Below are positions 19,155-28,150 of a DNA stretch of 64,000 bases, in pieces. A program made the translations under genes and the position numbers. Where the stretch lies: assembly GCA_918797485.1 (NCBI GenBank), contig CAKKNE010000006.1, forward strand, positions 1,364,001-1,428,000, written 5' to 3'. This DNA is from Pelagomonas calceolata. Its lineage: Eukaryota; Sar; Pelagophyceae; Pelagomonadales; Pelagomonadaceae. The first letter of the stretch is position 1, and each line of letters opens with the position of its first letter. Below the pieces are notes generated by a model. The model saw only the letters and a list, made by a program, of their open reading frames with translations, was not told the DNA's origin and did not search any database.

Positions 19155-20309
19155 TCAACTTACCGTCTCCGGAGAAGGTGGAGACGCGGGCGGCTCCGGG
19201 GGAATTTCGAGCCGCCCCGCCACCCAATTCGCGGCGGCCGCCCCCGACGCCAGCGCCCGATCGACCGTCCCGCCGCCCGCGCACCAGTCGCCGCACACGA
19301 CCACCAGCGGCCGCTCCGAGCAAATAACAAAAGGCGCCTCTCCAATTTTCGCGCCCGCGGCGGGCGGCGCCGTCGGCGTTAAAACAGCCTCGTAGAGCTT
19401 TGCACCGCCACCCCCGCGCCGGGCGACGACGTCACCGTCCACGAAGACCCCGCACCGCGCGACGGCGACGTTACCAGTAGATACCGTGACGCCATCCGCG
19501 TCCGACTCATTTGAAGCATTATCAGAGGCGTAGGCCCGCACGCTGACCTCCCGAAACCCGACGGCCTTGGCCGCCGCCGCGACGCGCCCCTCCCGGTCGA
19601 GGTTGATCGCGCACCGTCTAGAGGCCTCAGCACCACATGCCACAATGACCGCATCGTACTTGCACGACAGATCGTCAATATCATAAACACTCTCCTCTGA
19701 CGCCGCGGCGAGCAGTACTGGCCTTCCAAATGAAAACCTATCTGGTCGCGCCTCGTCCAACAAATGCCGCAGTAAATTTACGTTACCTCCCGCAATACGA
19801 AAGTGCTCCCACTGGCCCGTCGCCGCGTTCCAGCCGCCCGGCCGTTCTGAGGTCCTTGCGAGTTTACCGTAGGACCTCAAGCCGTCGTCGACGTGTTCTA
19901 CGCCAGGGACGTGCTGTAAAATGTCCATCAAGACATTTGCGGAAGCCGGGTCCGCACCGTCCACCGACAGACACTGAGCACCAATATCGGCGTCCCCGAC
20001 CTCATCGTTAGGACCGCCCAATCTTCTGATAAAACTCTTTTCTCCTATACTTCTACCGGCCTCGGCGCATCGTAGCTCAACACGCGCTCCGAATGCTTTC
20101 CGCAATTGTGCAGCACAAGCGCAGCCCGCCGGGCCCAACCCTACCACGAGGATCTTCGGCCGCTGCGGGTTATTGGTCTCGGGCGGCGGCGGCGGGGCCC
20201 AGTCGCGAAAGGGCGTGCTGGCGGCCGTCGCGGCGGCTAGACGTATCGTGCCGCGGCAGGTTATGATTTCTCTTGTTTCGGGGTCCCTTGTTTGGTTCCA
20301 TTCGGCCAT
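19155..20309 (-). CDS. Renalase-like FAD-dependent amine oxidoreductase
   Basis: A 384-residue FAD protein. The N-terminal dinucleotide-binding motif VVGLGPAGCACAAQL (about 50) is followed by ELRCAEAGRSIG, the usual end-of-strand acidic region binding ribose. The C-terminal CGDWCAGGGTVDRALASGAAAA is the second FAD contact typical of renalase and related monoamine-oxidase-fold proteins (GDW..GG.V..A..SG). AGGNVNLLRHLL matches the renalase middle motif. The substrate is unknown. The N-terminal 45 residues look cytosolic, with no clear signal. Start taken at MAEWNQTRD; an upstream ATG falls in a tandem repeat. Confidence 0.8.
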   Translation of the reverse strand: MAEWNQTRDPETREIITCRGTIRLAAATAASTPFRDWAPPPPPETNNPQRPKILVVGLGPAGCACAAQLRKAFGARVELRCAEAGRSIGEKSFIRRLGGPNDEVGDADIGAQCLSVDGADPASANVLMDILQHVPGVEHVDDGLRSYGKLARTSERPGGWNAATGQWEHFRIAGGNVNLLRHLLDEARPDRFSFGRPVLLAAASEESVYDIDDLSCKYDAVIVACGAEASRRCAINLDREGRVAAAAKAVGFREVSVRAYASDNASNESDADGVTVSTGNVAVARCGVFVDGDVVARRGGGGAKLYEAVLTPTAPPAAGAKIGEAPFVICSERPLVVVCGDWCAGGGTVDRALASGAAAANWVAGRLEIPPEPPASPPSPETVS

Positions 20310-20314
20310 TTTAG

Positions 20315-20397
20315 TTAGCTTGCGCGTCCGCCGACAGACTTGGCAGCTCAATCTGTTAGCTTGCGCGTCCGCCGACAAGGCTTGGCAGCTCTATCTT
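20315..20397. repeat. Two-copy 41-bp tandem repeat
   Basis: Units at 20315-20355 and 20356-20397 share TTAGCTTGCGCGTCCGCCGA and TTGGCAGCTC, with a few differences at the inner junction. A third start (TTGCGCG) follows. The repeat begins 6 bp upstream of the renalase-like ATG, so it lies in that gene's leader or promoter. Confidence 0.75.
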
Positions 20398-20530
20398 GCG
20401 CGTTGCGACGGCAGCGATGGCAGCAATCTCAAGGGGCCTTCGCAGCGAACAAAGGAGCAGTAGAACCGGGCCGACGTGTCGAGGCTTGCCGTGCGTGCGC
20501 GTTTGCCGGCGCCCCAGCTTGCTTTCATCC

Positions 20531-20552
20531 CTAGTGTCTTACATGCCGCTAG
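20531..20552 (+). promoter_or_regulatory. CTAG bipartite palindrome, copy 4
   Basis: A consensus copy: arms CTAGTGTC and GCCGCTAG with centre TTACAT. It sits midway in the divergent spacer, about 220 bp from the ATGs of both the renalase-like gene and psb27. The 443-bp spacer also holds the 41-bp tandem repeat. Confidence 0.65.
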
Positions 20553-20752
20553 CTCTCACGCTTCCTATCAGTGATTGTGTTACCGTGAGACGCATGGGAG
20601 CGATCGAAAGACGGCTCCCGGAGGCCAAAACGAGCGCTCGACCTCGATGCAACAATCGAGCTGGAGCTCATCGCGGTGGTGCTCTGCCTCCTACCACTGG
20701 GCCCACGCGCAAGCTTGACGTACTGCAGTAGTCACAGTATATCTTGCTAACC

Positions 20753-21289
20753 ATGACTAGGTTAATCGTTGCCACTCTTGCCACCGCGGCTGCGCTTGCA
20801 CCCAGCCCTGTGAAACCAGCACAGTCTGTAATCGCGCGGCGCGACGTCGCGGCGACGCTCGGCGCCTTCGCCGCCGCCGTCGCGCTGCCCGCCTTCGCGG
20901 ACGACGCGCCGGCCGCGCCGCCCGCCGAGGCGGAAGCCCCGGCGCCCGTCGAGTTCCCCAAGGACTGGGGCATCACGTCCGACTACTACACGGACGCGGC
21001 CAAGGTCGTCGCGCACATGCGCCTGGCCACGTCCCTGGAGAAGGGCGCGCCGAACATGGAGATGATCGCGCTGAACTGCAAGAAGGAGATGATCGACTTC
21101 GTGTCGTTCTACCGCCGCTTCACGAACGTGAGCGGCAAGCAGTCCTTCTCGACGCTCTACACGGCGATCAACGTGCTCGCGGGCCACTACACGTCCTACG
21201 GGCCCAAGTTCCCCGTCCCCGAGAAGCGCCGCAAGCGCCTCTTCCAGGAGTACGCCGAGGTCGAGAAGAACATCAAGAAACGCCGCTAG
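20753..21289 (+). CDS. psb27: Photosystem II assembly factor Psb27
   Basis: Psb27 binds the lumenal side of CP43 during assembly and repair of photosystem II. The mature domain (about 75-178) shows the family's four-helix pattern: DYYTDAAKVVAHMRLA, CKKEMIDFVSFYRRF, SFSTLYTAINVLAGHYTSYG (very close to cyanobacterial Psb27) and PEKRRKRLFQEYAEVEKNI. The leader has a hydrophobic start (MTRLIVATLATAAALAP), then a twin-arginine RRDVAATLG followed by a hydrophobic stretch ending AFA, i.e. plastid import plus thylakoid Tat transfer, expected for a lumenal protein. Full length 178 residues. The stop is 26 bp from the stop of the Obg gene. Confidence 0.93.
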   Translation: MTRLIVATLATAAALAPSPVKPAQSVIARRDVAATLGAFAAAVALPAFADDAPAAPPAEAEAPAPVEFPKDWGITSDYYTDAAKVVAHMRLATSLEKGAPNMEMIALNCKKEMIDFVSFYRRFTNVSGKQSFSTLYTAINVLAGHYTSYGPKFPVPEKRRKRLFQEYAEVEKNIKKRR

Positions 21290-21314
21290 GTAGTAACTCA
21301 TATATGCTACACAC

Positions 21315-23195
21315 TTACGAATCCCCGTCCAGCAGGAACAGGAAGTCCTCGTCGCCGTACGTCTCCTCTTCATAATCATCCAACACTTCCCCGTCGTAGT
21401 CCAGGAACTCGCCCTCTTCATGCACCTCTTCGTCCTCCTCTTCCGACGCCTGCTTCAATTCCGAGTAGGGCGACCAGCCGACGGGATCGTACTCCAAATC
21501 GACGTCGTCGCCGATCATCACGAGGTCGCCCCGCACCGCACCTCGCGATTCAAGCTCGGCAGCCACGCCTAAAGCTTCCACGACCCTTCCAAACCGCGCG
21601 ACGGCGTCGGGCTGGTCGAACTTCGTCATCGCCGCGATCTTCTCCAAGCGCGGCGAGTCGACGCGCCACTGGCCCGCGTAGCCCTCCTTTGTACCATCGG
21701 TGATCGTGAAGCTGCTGTCGGCCTCCGGCGAGTTGGCGAAGGGCGGATCTAAGTCGACTCGTTCGCCGACCGGCGCGTACGTATCGGAAGAGTGCTTATC
21801 CACAAAACCTCGCAGCTTCGTCATCAATGCATCGACGCCCTTGCCGCTCAAGGCCGAGGCCGTCGCGACGCGAGTATGCTCGCACTTTGCTCGTAATTCT
21901 TGTACTAGCTGAGCTTCCCTCGATGCATCTAATGCGTCGACCTTGTTCAGGAGCACGACTCGAGGTTTTTTCGCGAGTGTATCGGAGTAACTTTCGAGCT
22001 CCCTGGAGATGATGTCGTAGTCCGCACAAGGGTCGTCCCTCGATGCGTCCACCACATGCAAGAGACAAGCGCAGCGTTCCACGTGCTTGAGGAACGCGTC
22101 GCCCAGCCCGACGCCCTGCGACGCCTTGTCGACGAGGCCCGGGATGTCGCAGATCACGAGGCCCTTCTCCTCCTCTCGCTCGACTTCCTCCTCTACGGTG
22201 GGTTCCTCATTCACCACACCGTCGAGGATGGCGTCGAGCTGCCTGTCCGCGAAGGCGTCTGCACTCGAGCCTGTAGATTTATCGATGCCCTCCGCGGCGC
22301 CCGCCTGGTCCACGAAAGGCCGCTTGTCGCCGCGGCGGCCCGTCGACCGTCGCCGCAGCTTCTGCCGCCGCTTCAGCTCGTTCTTCGTCGCGCCTCCTAC
22401 GGCAGAACGTCTACCACGCACCTTCTTCCGCGAATCTTTCGATAAAGAGGGCTCCCAGACTCCTAGATTGGGTACCAAGGTCGTAAAGGCATAATCCGCG
22501 ACCTTGGGATTCGCCGCCGTCGCGGACCGCAACAACGTCGACTTGCCCGCATTGGGCAGGCCCACGAGGCCCACGTCCGCGACTAATTGCAATTCGAGCA
22601 CTATACTGCGCGACGCGCCGCGCTCGCCGCGCTCCGCTATTCTGGGTGCCGTCCTTCTAGCGGTCTTGAACGCCGCGTTGCCCCGACCGCCTCTACCGCC
22701 TCTCGCGACTAACAACGCGTCTCCATGAGAACGTAATTCCCCGGCGACTTTTCCTGAGGAGGCTTCTCGGACCACAGTGCCGGGCGGCACGCGGATATAC
22801 GAATCCCTAGGAGCGCGAGCGTGTTTGTTCGAGCCTCGCCCATGCTGACCCCGCTCCGCCGTTCGGACCCGTCGCCGTCGCGCCACGCCCAAAGTATTGA
22901 GATTCCGATCGCAGACCACGATCACGGAACCGCCGCGCGCGCCGTTCCCACCATTGGGACCGCCCATGGCCACGTACTTTTCCCTCCGGAAACTCAAGCA
23001 GCCGTCGCCGCCGTCGCCGCCGCTGACGTCCAATCGAGCTTCATCCCAAAACCCAAGTTCTTCGGCGCGCCGTCTCCTATTTCTTTCCTTCTCGTCGAGG
23101 AGCGTCGAGTGTCGTCTGACTTGATTTGTCGTGGCGCGCGGCGGCGGCGTTAATGAGGCGCAGGTCGCCAGGACGAATGCGGCGCGCAGGAGCAT
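21315..23195 (-). CDS. Obg-type GTPase, probably plastid
   Basis: A 626-residue GTPase of the Obg/CgtA family, which acts in large ribosomal subunit assembly. The glycine-rich Obg fold (about 50-205: VSGGDGGDGC, GGPNGGNGARGGSV, GGRGGRGNAAF) is followed by G1 GLPNAGKSTLL (about 215), G3 DIPGLVDKA, G4 NKVD and G5 SALSGKG. A basic and acidic insert of about 120 residues separates G1/G2 from G3 and is not standard. An OCT-like domain (about 540-590: RFGRVVEALGV, VRGDLVMIGD) ends in an acidic tail. A cleavable leader (MLLRAAFVLATCASL) fits an organelle, probably the plastid. Start is the ATG directly ahead of this leader. Confidence 0.9.
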   Translation of the reverse strand: MLLRAAFVLATCASLTPPPRATTNQVRRHSTLLDEKERNRRRRAEELGFWDEARLDVSGGDGGDGCLSFRREKYVAMGGPNGGNGARGGSVIVVCDRNLNTLGVARRRRVRTAERGQHGRGSNKHARAPRDSYIRVPPGTVVREASSGKVAGELRSHGDALLVARGGRGGRGNAAFKTARRTAPRIAERGERGASRSIVLELQLVADVGLVGLPNAGKSTLLRSATAANPKVADYAFTTLVPNLGVWEPSLSKDSRKKVRGRRSAVGGATKNELKRRQKLRRRSTGRRGDKRPFVDQAGAAEGIDKSTGSSADAFADRQLDAILDGVVNEEPTVEEEVEREEEKGLVICDIPGLVDKASQGVGLGDAFLKHVERCACLLHVVDASRDDPCADYDIISRELESYSDTLAKKPRVVLLNKVDALDASREAQLVQELRAKCEHTRVATASALSGKGVDALMTKLRGFVDKHSSDTYAPVGERVDLDPPFANSPEADSSFTITDGTKEGYAGQWRVDSPRLEKIAAMTKFDQPDAVARFGRVVEALGVAAELESRGAVRGDLVMIGDDVDLEYDPVGWSPYSELKQASEEEDEEVHEEGEFLDYDGEVLDDYEEETYGDEDFLFLLDGDS

Positions 23196-23463
23196 GGCTG
23201 CTGCTGAAGTGCTGTCTGATGTGCTTCTCCGGTGTGTCGCTCGCCGCCGGTAGCGTTGCAGCACCGCTGTCTGCGACAAATGTCGTCCAGCAGCGATGCG
23301 TACGCTGATTTATAACACGCGTATGGCCGTGTGCGCGGCCGCTCTGGACTGCTACAGCAAAATGTCGCTGTGCGAGAAGTCGAGCGTCGAGAGCCTCGAC
23401 GGAAGACTTCCTGCGCGGGCCGAGAGGTCCTTGGAACAGAAGAGCGAGAGCTCAAATTAGTTT

Positions 23464-23481
23464 CTAGTGTCTCACAGCTAG
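23464..23481 (+). promoter_or_regulatory. CTAG bipartite palindrome, copy 5 (short form)
   Basis: CTAGTGTC and AGCTAG are joined by a CACA centre; four bases of the right arm are missing compared with the consensus. It lies in the 572-bp spacer between the Obg and cyclin genes, 269 and about 290-300 bp from their ATGs. I recognised nothing else in the spacer. Confidence 0.5.
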
Positions 23482-23767
23482 TGTTTAGGCGGATTGACAA
23501 AAAGAGCGTCGTTATTTGCTTTTGCTCGCATAGCAGTGCACCAGTGCACGCTCTCGCGAGTTCAACACAAGCCTGCAGGAGCTGTGGGCGCCTCACAAGA
23601 ATTACGTCGTGCGCAGTGCTGCCATTTGCTGCAAACGGCAGTTCAGGTCAAAATCTGAATTTGAAGCGCACCGCCCGGCGACGCCCCGACGCAGCGCGCC
23701 AAACAGCGCCGCGCCGCCGCCGCGCCGCCACCGCATCGCTCCAAAGCGTACGCTACCGCCGCAGAGC

Positions 23768-24640
23768 ATGGAGTCCACCCCGACCTGGGTCGGCTTTGAG
23801 CACGAGGCGGCCAAGAAGCGCTACTGGTCTCAACTGAGAGCTAGAGAACGGAGCGACCCCGGCTTCTCGAGTCACGCTACTTATGTGAAGCACCGCCGCT
23901 TGTACGTGGACGGCGTCTGGCAGCTCTGCGAGGATCACCGCTTGGCGGAGACGACGGCGCACCTAGCGACGCGGTACTTCGACTTCGCGCTGCAGAAGAA
24001 CGAAGACGTATTATTCGACGAGTTTTCATTAGATGAATTACGCGTCGCTTGTGTCCTGTTAGCAGCAAAGTATGACGAGCACGAGGCGCCCCCACCTCGC
24101 GTGCTGCGGACGGCGTCCAACGAGCGCTTGGACGCCTTCCGGTTGCGGGATGCTGAGGCGAAGGTTGCGGAGGTTCTAGGCTGGCGCTTGGGTGTGGTCA
24201 CGTCGCTCGTCGCTCTTGACTTGGCTTCCGACTTGATAGTGGCTTCACCGGACATGGTGCGAGGCGCCCCGTTGCAGCGCTCGCCCAAGGCCTCGAAGTT
24301 CGTCGCGTCGTACGCGCGGTTCTTCTGCAACATGGCGTTGCAAGCCAATAGGTTCCAGACGGTGGCGCCCACTTTATTATGTAGCGCGGTGATCCGGGCG
24401 ACGCGCGAGTTATTGAACGTGGCGCCGGCTTGGCCTCCTCGGTTATCAAGGTTCACGGGCTATGGTGATGGGGAGTTATCTCGTCTCGCGCGGGACTTGC
24501 TGTCTTATTATAGGCGCGAGTTCCCGGAGCACCACGCTTCGGTCAGGTCCTTCGCCGCGTCGCCGAAGAGCGTCTTGGACGTCGCGCGGACGGAGCTGCA
24601 GTCGCCGATTCAGCAGTTGGACCTGGACCGGGACGCCTAG
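23768..24640 (+). CDS. Cyclin-fold protein
   Basis: A 290-residue protein with a cyclin box (about 45-150): HRLAETTAHLATRYFDFAL is helix 1-2, LRVACVLLAAKYDEHEAP is the signature helix 3 with the Lys that contacts the kinase, and EAKVAEVLGWRLGVVTSL matches helices 4-5. A second cyclin-like fold follows (about 160-265). This is the general A/B/D-type cyclin layout; a Glu expected further along helix 5 is not obvious. It would activate a cyclin-dependent kinase. Subtype cannot be assigned, and no destruction box is seen. The start is the first ATG after the promoter region. Confidence 0.8.
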   Translation: MESTPTWVGFEHEAAKKRYWSQLRARERSDPGFSSHATYVKHRRLYVDGVWQLCEDHRLAETTAHLATRYFDFALQKNEDVLFDEFSLDELRVACVLLAAKYDEHEAPPPRVLRTASNERLDAFRLRDAEAKVAEVLGWRLGVVTSLVALDLASDLIVASPDMVRGAPLQRSPKASKFVASYARFFCNMALQANRFQTVAPTLLCSAVIRATRELLNVAPAWPPRLSRFTGYGDGELSRLARDLLSYYRREFPEHHASVRSFAASPKSVLDVARTELQSPIQQLDLDRDA

Positions 24641-24684
24641 TAGTTTTCGCTTAACACAAGTTTCGTTTTACACTCTACATCTTG

Positions 24685-24760
24685 GCGTCGATGGCGTCGC
24701 ACTCTCATCGCGTCGCGTCTATGGCGTCCAGTGGTCCGTCCACCTCGGCGCCATCGACGC
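24685..24760. repeat. Introner-core hairpin between convergent genes
   Basis: A perfect 12-bp inverted repeat (GCGTCGATGGCG at 24685 and its complement CGCCATCGACGC at 24749) spans most of the spacer between the cyclin and GNAT stop codons. Additional partial copies lie between the arms. The sequence is the same ACGCCATCGA core found inside introns in this window. Confidence 0.6.
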
Positions 24761-25618
24761 TCACGTGTTCTTCTTCCGCGCCGCGGGCAGCCCGCTGCTC
24801 GAGGCCATGGTCCGGCGGGCGGCCGCGGCGCGCGCTGCCTTTGCCATGTTCGTAGATGGCGCGCAGCAGTCCTTCAGCGTCCAGGCCGCATCTAACTGCG
24901 CATCAACAATGTCCAGCCGCGCCGCGATCGCCGGCCGCCTTTCCCTCCACTCCGTGTTCAGCACGGAATAGAGCCGCGCGTCCCTACTACATCCGTCCTC
25001 GATGCAGTACTTGCGCAGGACGCCCTCGAGCGCGAAGCCCGTCGCCTCGGCGAGCGCCGCGTCCGTCGGTTCGAGGACGCGCCACGCGATCCGCCGGTAG
25101 CCGCGCTGGACCAGGGCGTCGACGGTCGCGAAGAGCGCGAGTGGCGCGATGGCTTCGCTTCTTATTTTTACGTCGTTGATCCGCACGGCTAGATGCCGCG
25201 GCCGGTGGTCCGTGAGCTCGAGTGTACCGACCCTTTTTGGTGGCTTCAGCGACGCGTCGACTACTACTAACCATTCTGTTGTAGGAATACTTGGGTCATC
25301 CTCATCATCCTCATCAGCCCGTCTAACAATAATGCGCCGCGGCGCCTCGCCCTTCTTCGTTCGCGCGACGACCGTTGATGTCCCGAGCTCGGGCTTTTCC
25401 TTAAGCCGCTTCGCGGCCTCGAGCAGCTCGTCTACCAGCTTCGGGCGCGGCGGCGCCGGCTTGTCCCCGTTCGCCTCGGCTCGTAATCGATCTATCGAGC
25501 CGCCTTTCACGAAGAGCACGGCTACGGTGATGATTGTGCCCACGAACACGGCGCAGCCGCACGCGATGCCGATGAGTTGCGGCGTTTGGATGGCGAGGAG
25601 CGGGTGTGGTGGGGCCAT
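24761..25618 (-). CDS. Membrane-anchored GNAT-type acetyltransferase-like protein
   Basis: A 285-residue protein with one N-terminal transmembrane helix (about 15-38: IGIACGCAVFVGTIITVAVLF), a charged linker, and a C-terminal domain like the end of a GNAT fold. YRRIAWRVLEPTDAALAEAT, then GFALEGVLRKY and RDARLYSVLNTEW resembles the RimJ/RimL pattern in which a Tyr/Arg strand is followed by GF.EG..R. The acetyl-CoA-binding QxxGxG/A segment is weak, so activity is uncertain. Substrate unknown. It could act on the cytosolic face of an endomembrane. Confidence 0.65.
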   Translation of the reverse strand: MAPPHPLLAIQTPQLIGIACGCAVFVGTIITVAVLFVKGGSIDRLRAEANGDKPAPPRPKLVDELLEAAKRLKEKPELGTSTVVARTKKGEAPRRIIVRRADEDDEDDPSIPTTEWLVVVDASLKPPKRVGTLELTDHRPRHLAVRINDVKIRSEAIAPLALFATVDALVQRGYRRIAWRVLEPTDAALAEATGFALEGVLRKYCIEDGCSRDARLYSVLNTEWRERRPAIAARLDIVDAQLDAAWTLKDCCAPSTNMAKAARAAAARRTMASSSGLPAARKKNT

Positions 25619-25754
25619 CGCGCTGGCTCTCTGTGGCTTATGAGCCAGCAGCGATGCCAACGACTGCAGCCGCTACTCTTGGCGAGTCGTAGTGTTGAAA
25701 TGTGCACGTTTGCCGCCCCTTGGGTGCAGGTGTACGTCGCCGCAGCGTTTTCAG

Positions 25755-25776
25755 CTAGCGGCGTGTAAGACACTAG
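25755..25776 (-). promoter_or_regulatory. CTAG bipartite palindrome, copy 6
   Basis: On the minus strand the arms are CTAGTGTC and CCGCTAG around a TTACACG centre. It is 137 bp from the GNAT gene's ATG and about 82-103 bp from the ATG of the small mitochondrial-type protein, in a 239-bp divergent spacer. Confidence 0.65.
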
Positions 25777-25857
25777 CCTTTGCCAGGCTAGAGGGCGATT
25801 GCTGCTTTCAGAAGGCCGGGATATTGACCCATAGCCTAAAAAACCAACGCGCCCAAC

Positions 25858-26283
25858 ATGCTGGGGAGACGGCTGGCAGCAACGGGCGGCCGCTCAGGCC
25901 TTACCGCATCGAGAAACTCGACGGCAGCGCTTAGGAGAGCCCCTACCTCAATTAGGGCTATTTCAGCCCCTGCGCGGGGCGCCGGCGGCCCCACCGCCCG
26001 CGCCGCCGCTAGAGCGCTTTCGGCCCAGCCCCGCCCCTACGAAGGGCCCTACTACTTCACCCCCGGCGGCGCTTTTCCCCTCGACGACGACAGAAACCCG
26101 CCGCGGGGACCCGGCGGCGGCCACCCCGCCTCCATCGCGCTCCCGGATCCGGCGCGGCCATCGAACGAGGACGCCATGCTCTTCCCCGACCCCGTCGCCG
26201 CTTTAGACGCCGCGGCTGCGTTGCGCGCCGACCAGGACGCGCGGCGGCTACACGCCGACGACGATGTCGCGAAAGCGGCATGA
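25858..26283 (+). CDS. Small protein with mitochondrial-type presequence
   Basis: A 141-residue protein. The first 55 residues are Arg/Ser/Ala-rich with no acidic residues (MLGRRLAATGGRSGLTASRN, SIRAISAPARG), a typical mitochondrial presequence. The mature part is acidic and Pro-rich, with YEGPYYFTPGGAFPLDDDRN and ALPDPARPSNEDAMLFPDP. I do not recognise the family. The organisation (presequence plus a small aromatic/Pro-rich mature part) resembles accessory subunits of respiratory complexes, but this is only a guess. A promoter palindrome lies close upstream. Confidence 0.6.
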   Translation: MLGRRLAATGGRSGLTASRNSTAALRRAPTSIRAISAPARGAGGPTARAAARALSAQPRPYEGPYYFTPGGAFPLDDDRNPPRGPGGGHPASIALPDPARPSNEDAMLFPDPVAALDAAAALRADQDARRLHADDDVAKAA

Positions 26284-26350
26284 CCCCCCATCGCTGTGTA
26301 AAGTAAACATCCCAATCATCTGCCAAAAAAAACAATACCTCACATTACGC

Positions 26351-26985
26351 CTATCGCGGCGGCCTGATGTTTAGGACCTTGACATCGAAGGCCACAACGC
26401 CGGCCACGTCGGCGCCGAGGCCCGCCGTTTCCTGCGTCTTCCGGTTGTCGTTCAACACGGTGCCGTAGAGCCGGTTCCGGAAGGCCGGCGACCGTGGCAC
26501 CTGTGTGGCCGTCGACGAGTGAGAAATTGCACTACCTCACGCCATCGAGCAGACTCGGGGTCACGCACGGGCTCCTTCACGCGGTCGACGTACGCGAGCT
26601 TCGAGGGCACGACCGTCCGCCGCACCTCGCCCACGCGCGCCCCCACCAACGCGCGCTCGAGACCCTCGACAACCAAACCTTGGCCGAGCTGCAGCCGGTA
26701 AGGATCCCCGTCCTCGCGCGAGTCCTCGAAGGTCCATCCCTGCTTGCCCACGAGGCGCCCCACGAGCTCCACCAGCACAATCGAGTCCCGCCCCACTACG
26801 GCATCGCCGCGGCCCTCCGTGATCTGTGCCACCGTCAGACCGTCCCCAAGATCCTTGAACTGGAGGTCGCGCGCCACCGCTGCGGCTGGCGCCAATGCCG
26901 TAGAAGTGGCGCCGGCGACGAATTGCCGCCTCGTCGATGGCTGCAGGCCGCTGACGGCTACGCACAGCAGCGGGAGCGCCCGCAT
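26351..26985 (-). CDS. FKBP-type peptidyl-prolyl isomerase, thylakoid lumen
   Basis: Two exons (26985-26569 and 26500-26351) give 188 residues. The FKBP fold is seen in VLVELVGRLVGKQGWTFEDS, FGQGLVVEGLE-like GQGLVVEGLERALVGARVGE and RRTVVPSKLAY; after the intron the frame continues PAFRNRLYGTVL and ends VVAFDVKVLNIRP, the usual final strand (VFDVELL). The leader MRALPLLCVAVSGLQPSTRR with a twin-arginine and a following Ala-rich hydrophobic stretch suggests plastid import and Tat transfer to the thylakoid lumen, where many FKBPs reside. Without splicing the C-terminus would be replaced by an Arg-rich nonsense tail, which supports the intron. Confidence 0.85.
26501..26568 (-). other. 68-nt introner-like intron in the FKBP gene
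   Basis: Donor GTGCGTGA and acceptor GGCCACACAG, phase 0. It contains CTCGATGGCGTGAGG and TTTCTCACTCGTCGACGG, close to pieces of the Mrs2 intron. Splicing restores the FKBP C-terminal strand. Confidence 0.8.
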
Positions 26986-27221
26986 CGCTGCTCTCAACCC
27001 TCGGCGTTCATGCCGGCAGGTCAAAGCACTGCCGCAGACGTTGTGCAGTGGCTGGTTTCGCCCACGCAGTGCGGCAGGACCGCTGCACTGGCCTGCACAG
27101 AGAGCAAGCGCTGCGCCTCTGTGAAAGCTAAAAAGCAGGCTAGCGCGCTGGATTGGTTTTTAGCGGCGTGCGCAGGCGCCGCATCGCTGCTGCAAAGACG
27201 TATCATTGGAAGCGATACGCG

Positions 27222-28025
27222 ATGTCCAAGGACACAGCCACAGCTAAGGACACGACCACCAATGAGTCCGCCTTGCCGATGGCGGCGCTCGCCGGCGCCG
27301 GCGCCGCGCTGCTCGCCTTGGTGGCCATCCCGGCGCCCTTCCTGCTGCCGGCGCTGCGCAAGCATTGTTTGCCGTACGTCGCGGCGAACGCGCAGCAGCT
27401 CGAATTGCTCGAAAAGGCCTGTAGGAGGCGCGGCGTAGAAGGCGCGGCCAAACGAATCGTGGACCTGGGCAGCGGCGACGGCGTCGTCTGCGTGGAGCTC
27501 GCAAAACGATTGGGCGTGGAGGCTCGGGGCGTCGAACTGAACCCCTGGCTCGTCTACTACTCAAGGTACTCGGCCTGGCGCGAGAACGTGGGCGAGCTCT
27601 GCACGTTCGAGCGCGGCGACCTCTTCAAGGCGGACGTGTCGGACGCGGACGCCGTCGCGCTCTTCGTCGTCCCGGCGATGATGGCGGATCTCGAGAAAAA
27701 GCTCGCGCGGGAGTTGCCAGCCGACGCGTGTGTGTTAGCGGCGCGCTTCCCGCTGGCGACGTGGACGGAAACACGCCACGAGGCGCACACAATCAAGTCG
27801 CGCGGCTACAACGTGAACCAGCTCTGGGAGTACGAGCTAGATCCTGCTGTTGTCCGGGCGCTGCGTGAGGAGCCGTCGTCGTCGCCGCCGCGATATAACA
27901 TTGTTGATTTGTCCTTGATGGGTGCGGGTATTTGTGATTTTTGCAACCTTTGTGCGCGGCTCAAACGAGCCGCATCGATCATTTGGATTGAGCAGAAGAC
28001 TGTGGTGCAACAACTCTTTGGGTGA
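27222..28025 (+). CDS. FAM173/ATPSCKMT-type lysine methyltransferase
   Basis: A 267-residue SAM-dependent methyltransferase. An N-terminal hydrophobic anchor (about 16-45: MAALAGAGAALLALVAIPAP) precedes the family's entry PYVAANAQQLELLEKA. Motif I is IVDLGSGDGVVCVELA, and GVELNPWLVYYSRYSAW is the hallmark of FAM173A/B, which methylate adenine nucleotide translocase and the ATP synthase c-subunit in mitochondria. ALFVVPAMMADLEKKLAREL and CVLAARFPLATW complete the fold. The last 45 residues after WEYELD are longer than usual and poorly conserved. By family, a mitochondrial inner membrane enzyme is likely; plastid or other targeting is not excluded. Confidence 0.8.
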   Translation: MSKDTATAKDTTTNESALPMAALAGAGAALLALVAIPAPFLLPALRKHCLPYVAANAQQLELLEKACRRRGVEGAAKRIVDLGSGDGVVCVELAKRLGVEARGVELNPWLVYYSRYSAWRENVGELCTFERGDLFKADVSDADAVALFVVPAMMADLEKKLARELPADACVLAARFPLATWTETRHEAHTIKSRGYNVNQLWEYELDPAVVRALREEPSSSPPRYNIVDLSLMGAGICDFCNLCARLKRAASIIWIEQKTVVQQLFG

Positions 28026-28150
28026 CGAGCCGCTGCAGCAAAAAGCAGCAGCCGTAACAACCCAGGAGCATTTTGCACACAAATCACAGCACTGCAAACG
28101 CGCTCCTACGCAGCGAACGACCGGCAAACGCACCGCATAACTGCAGCATC

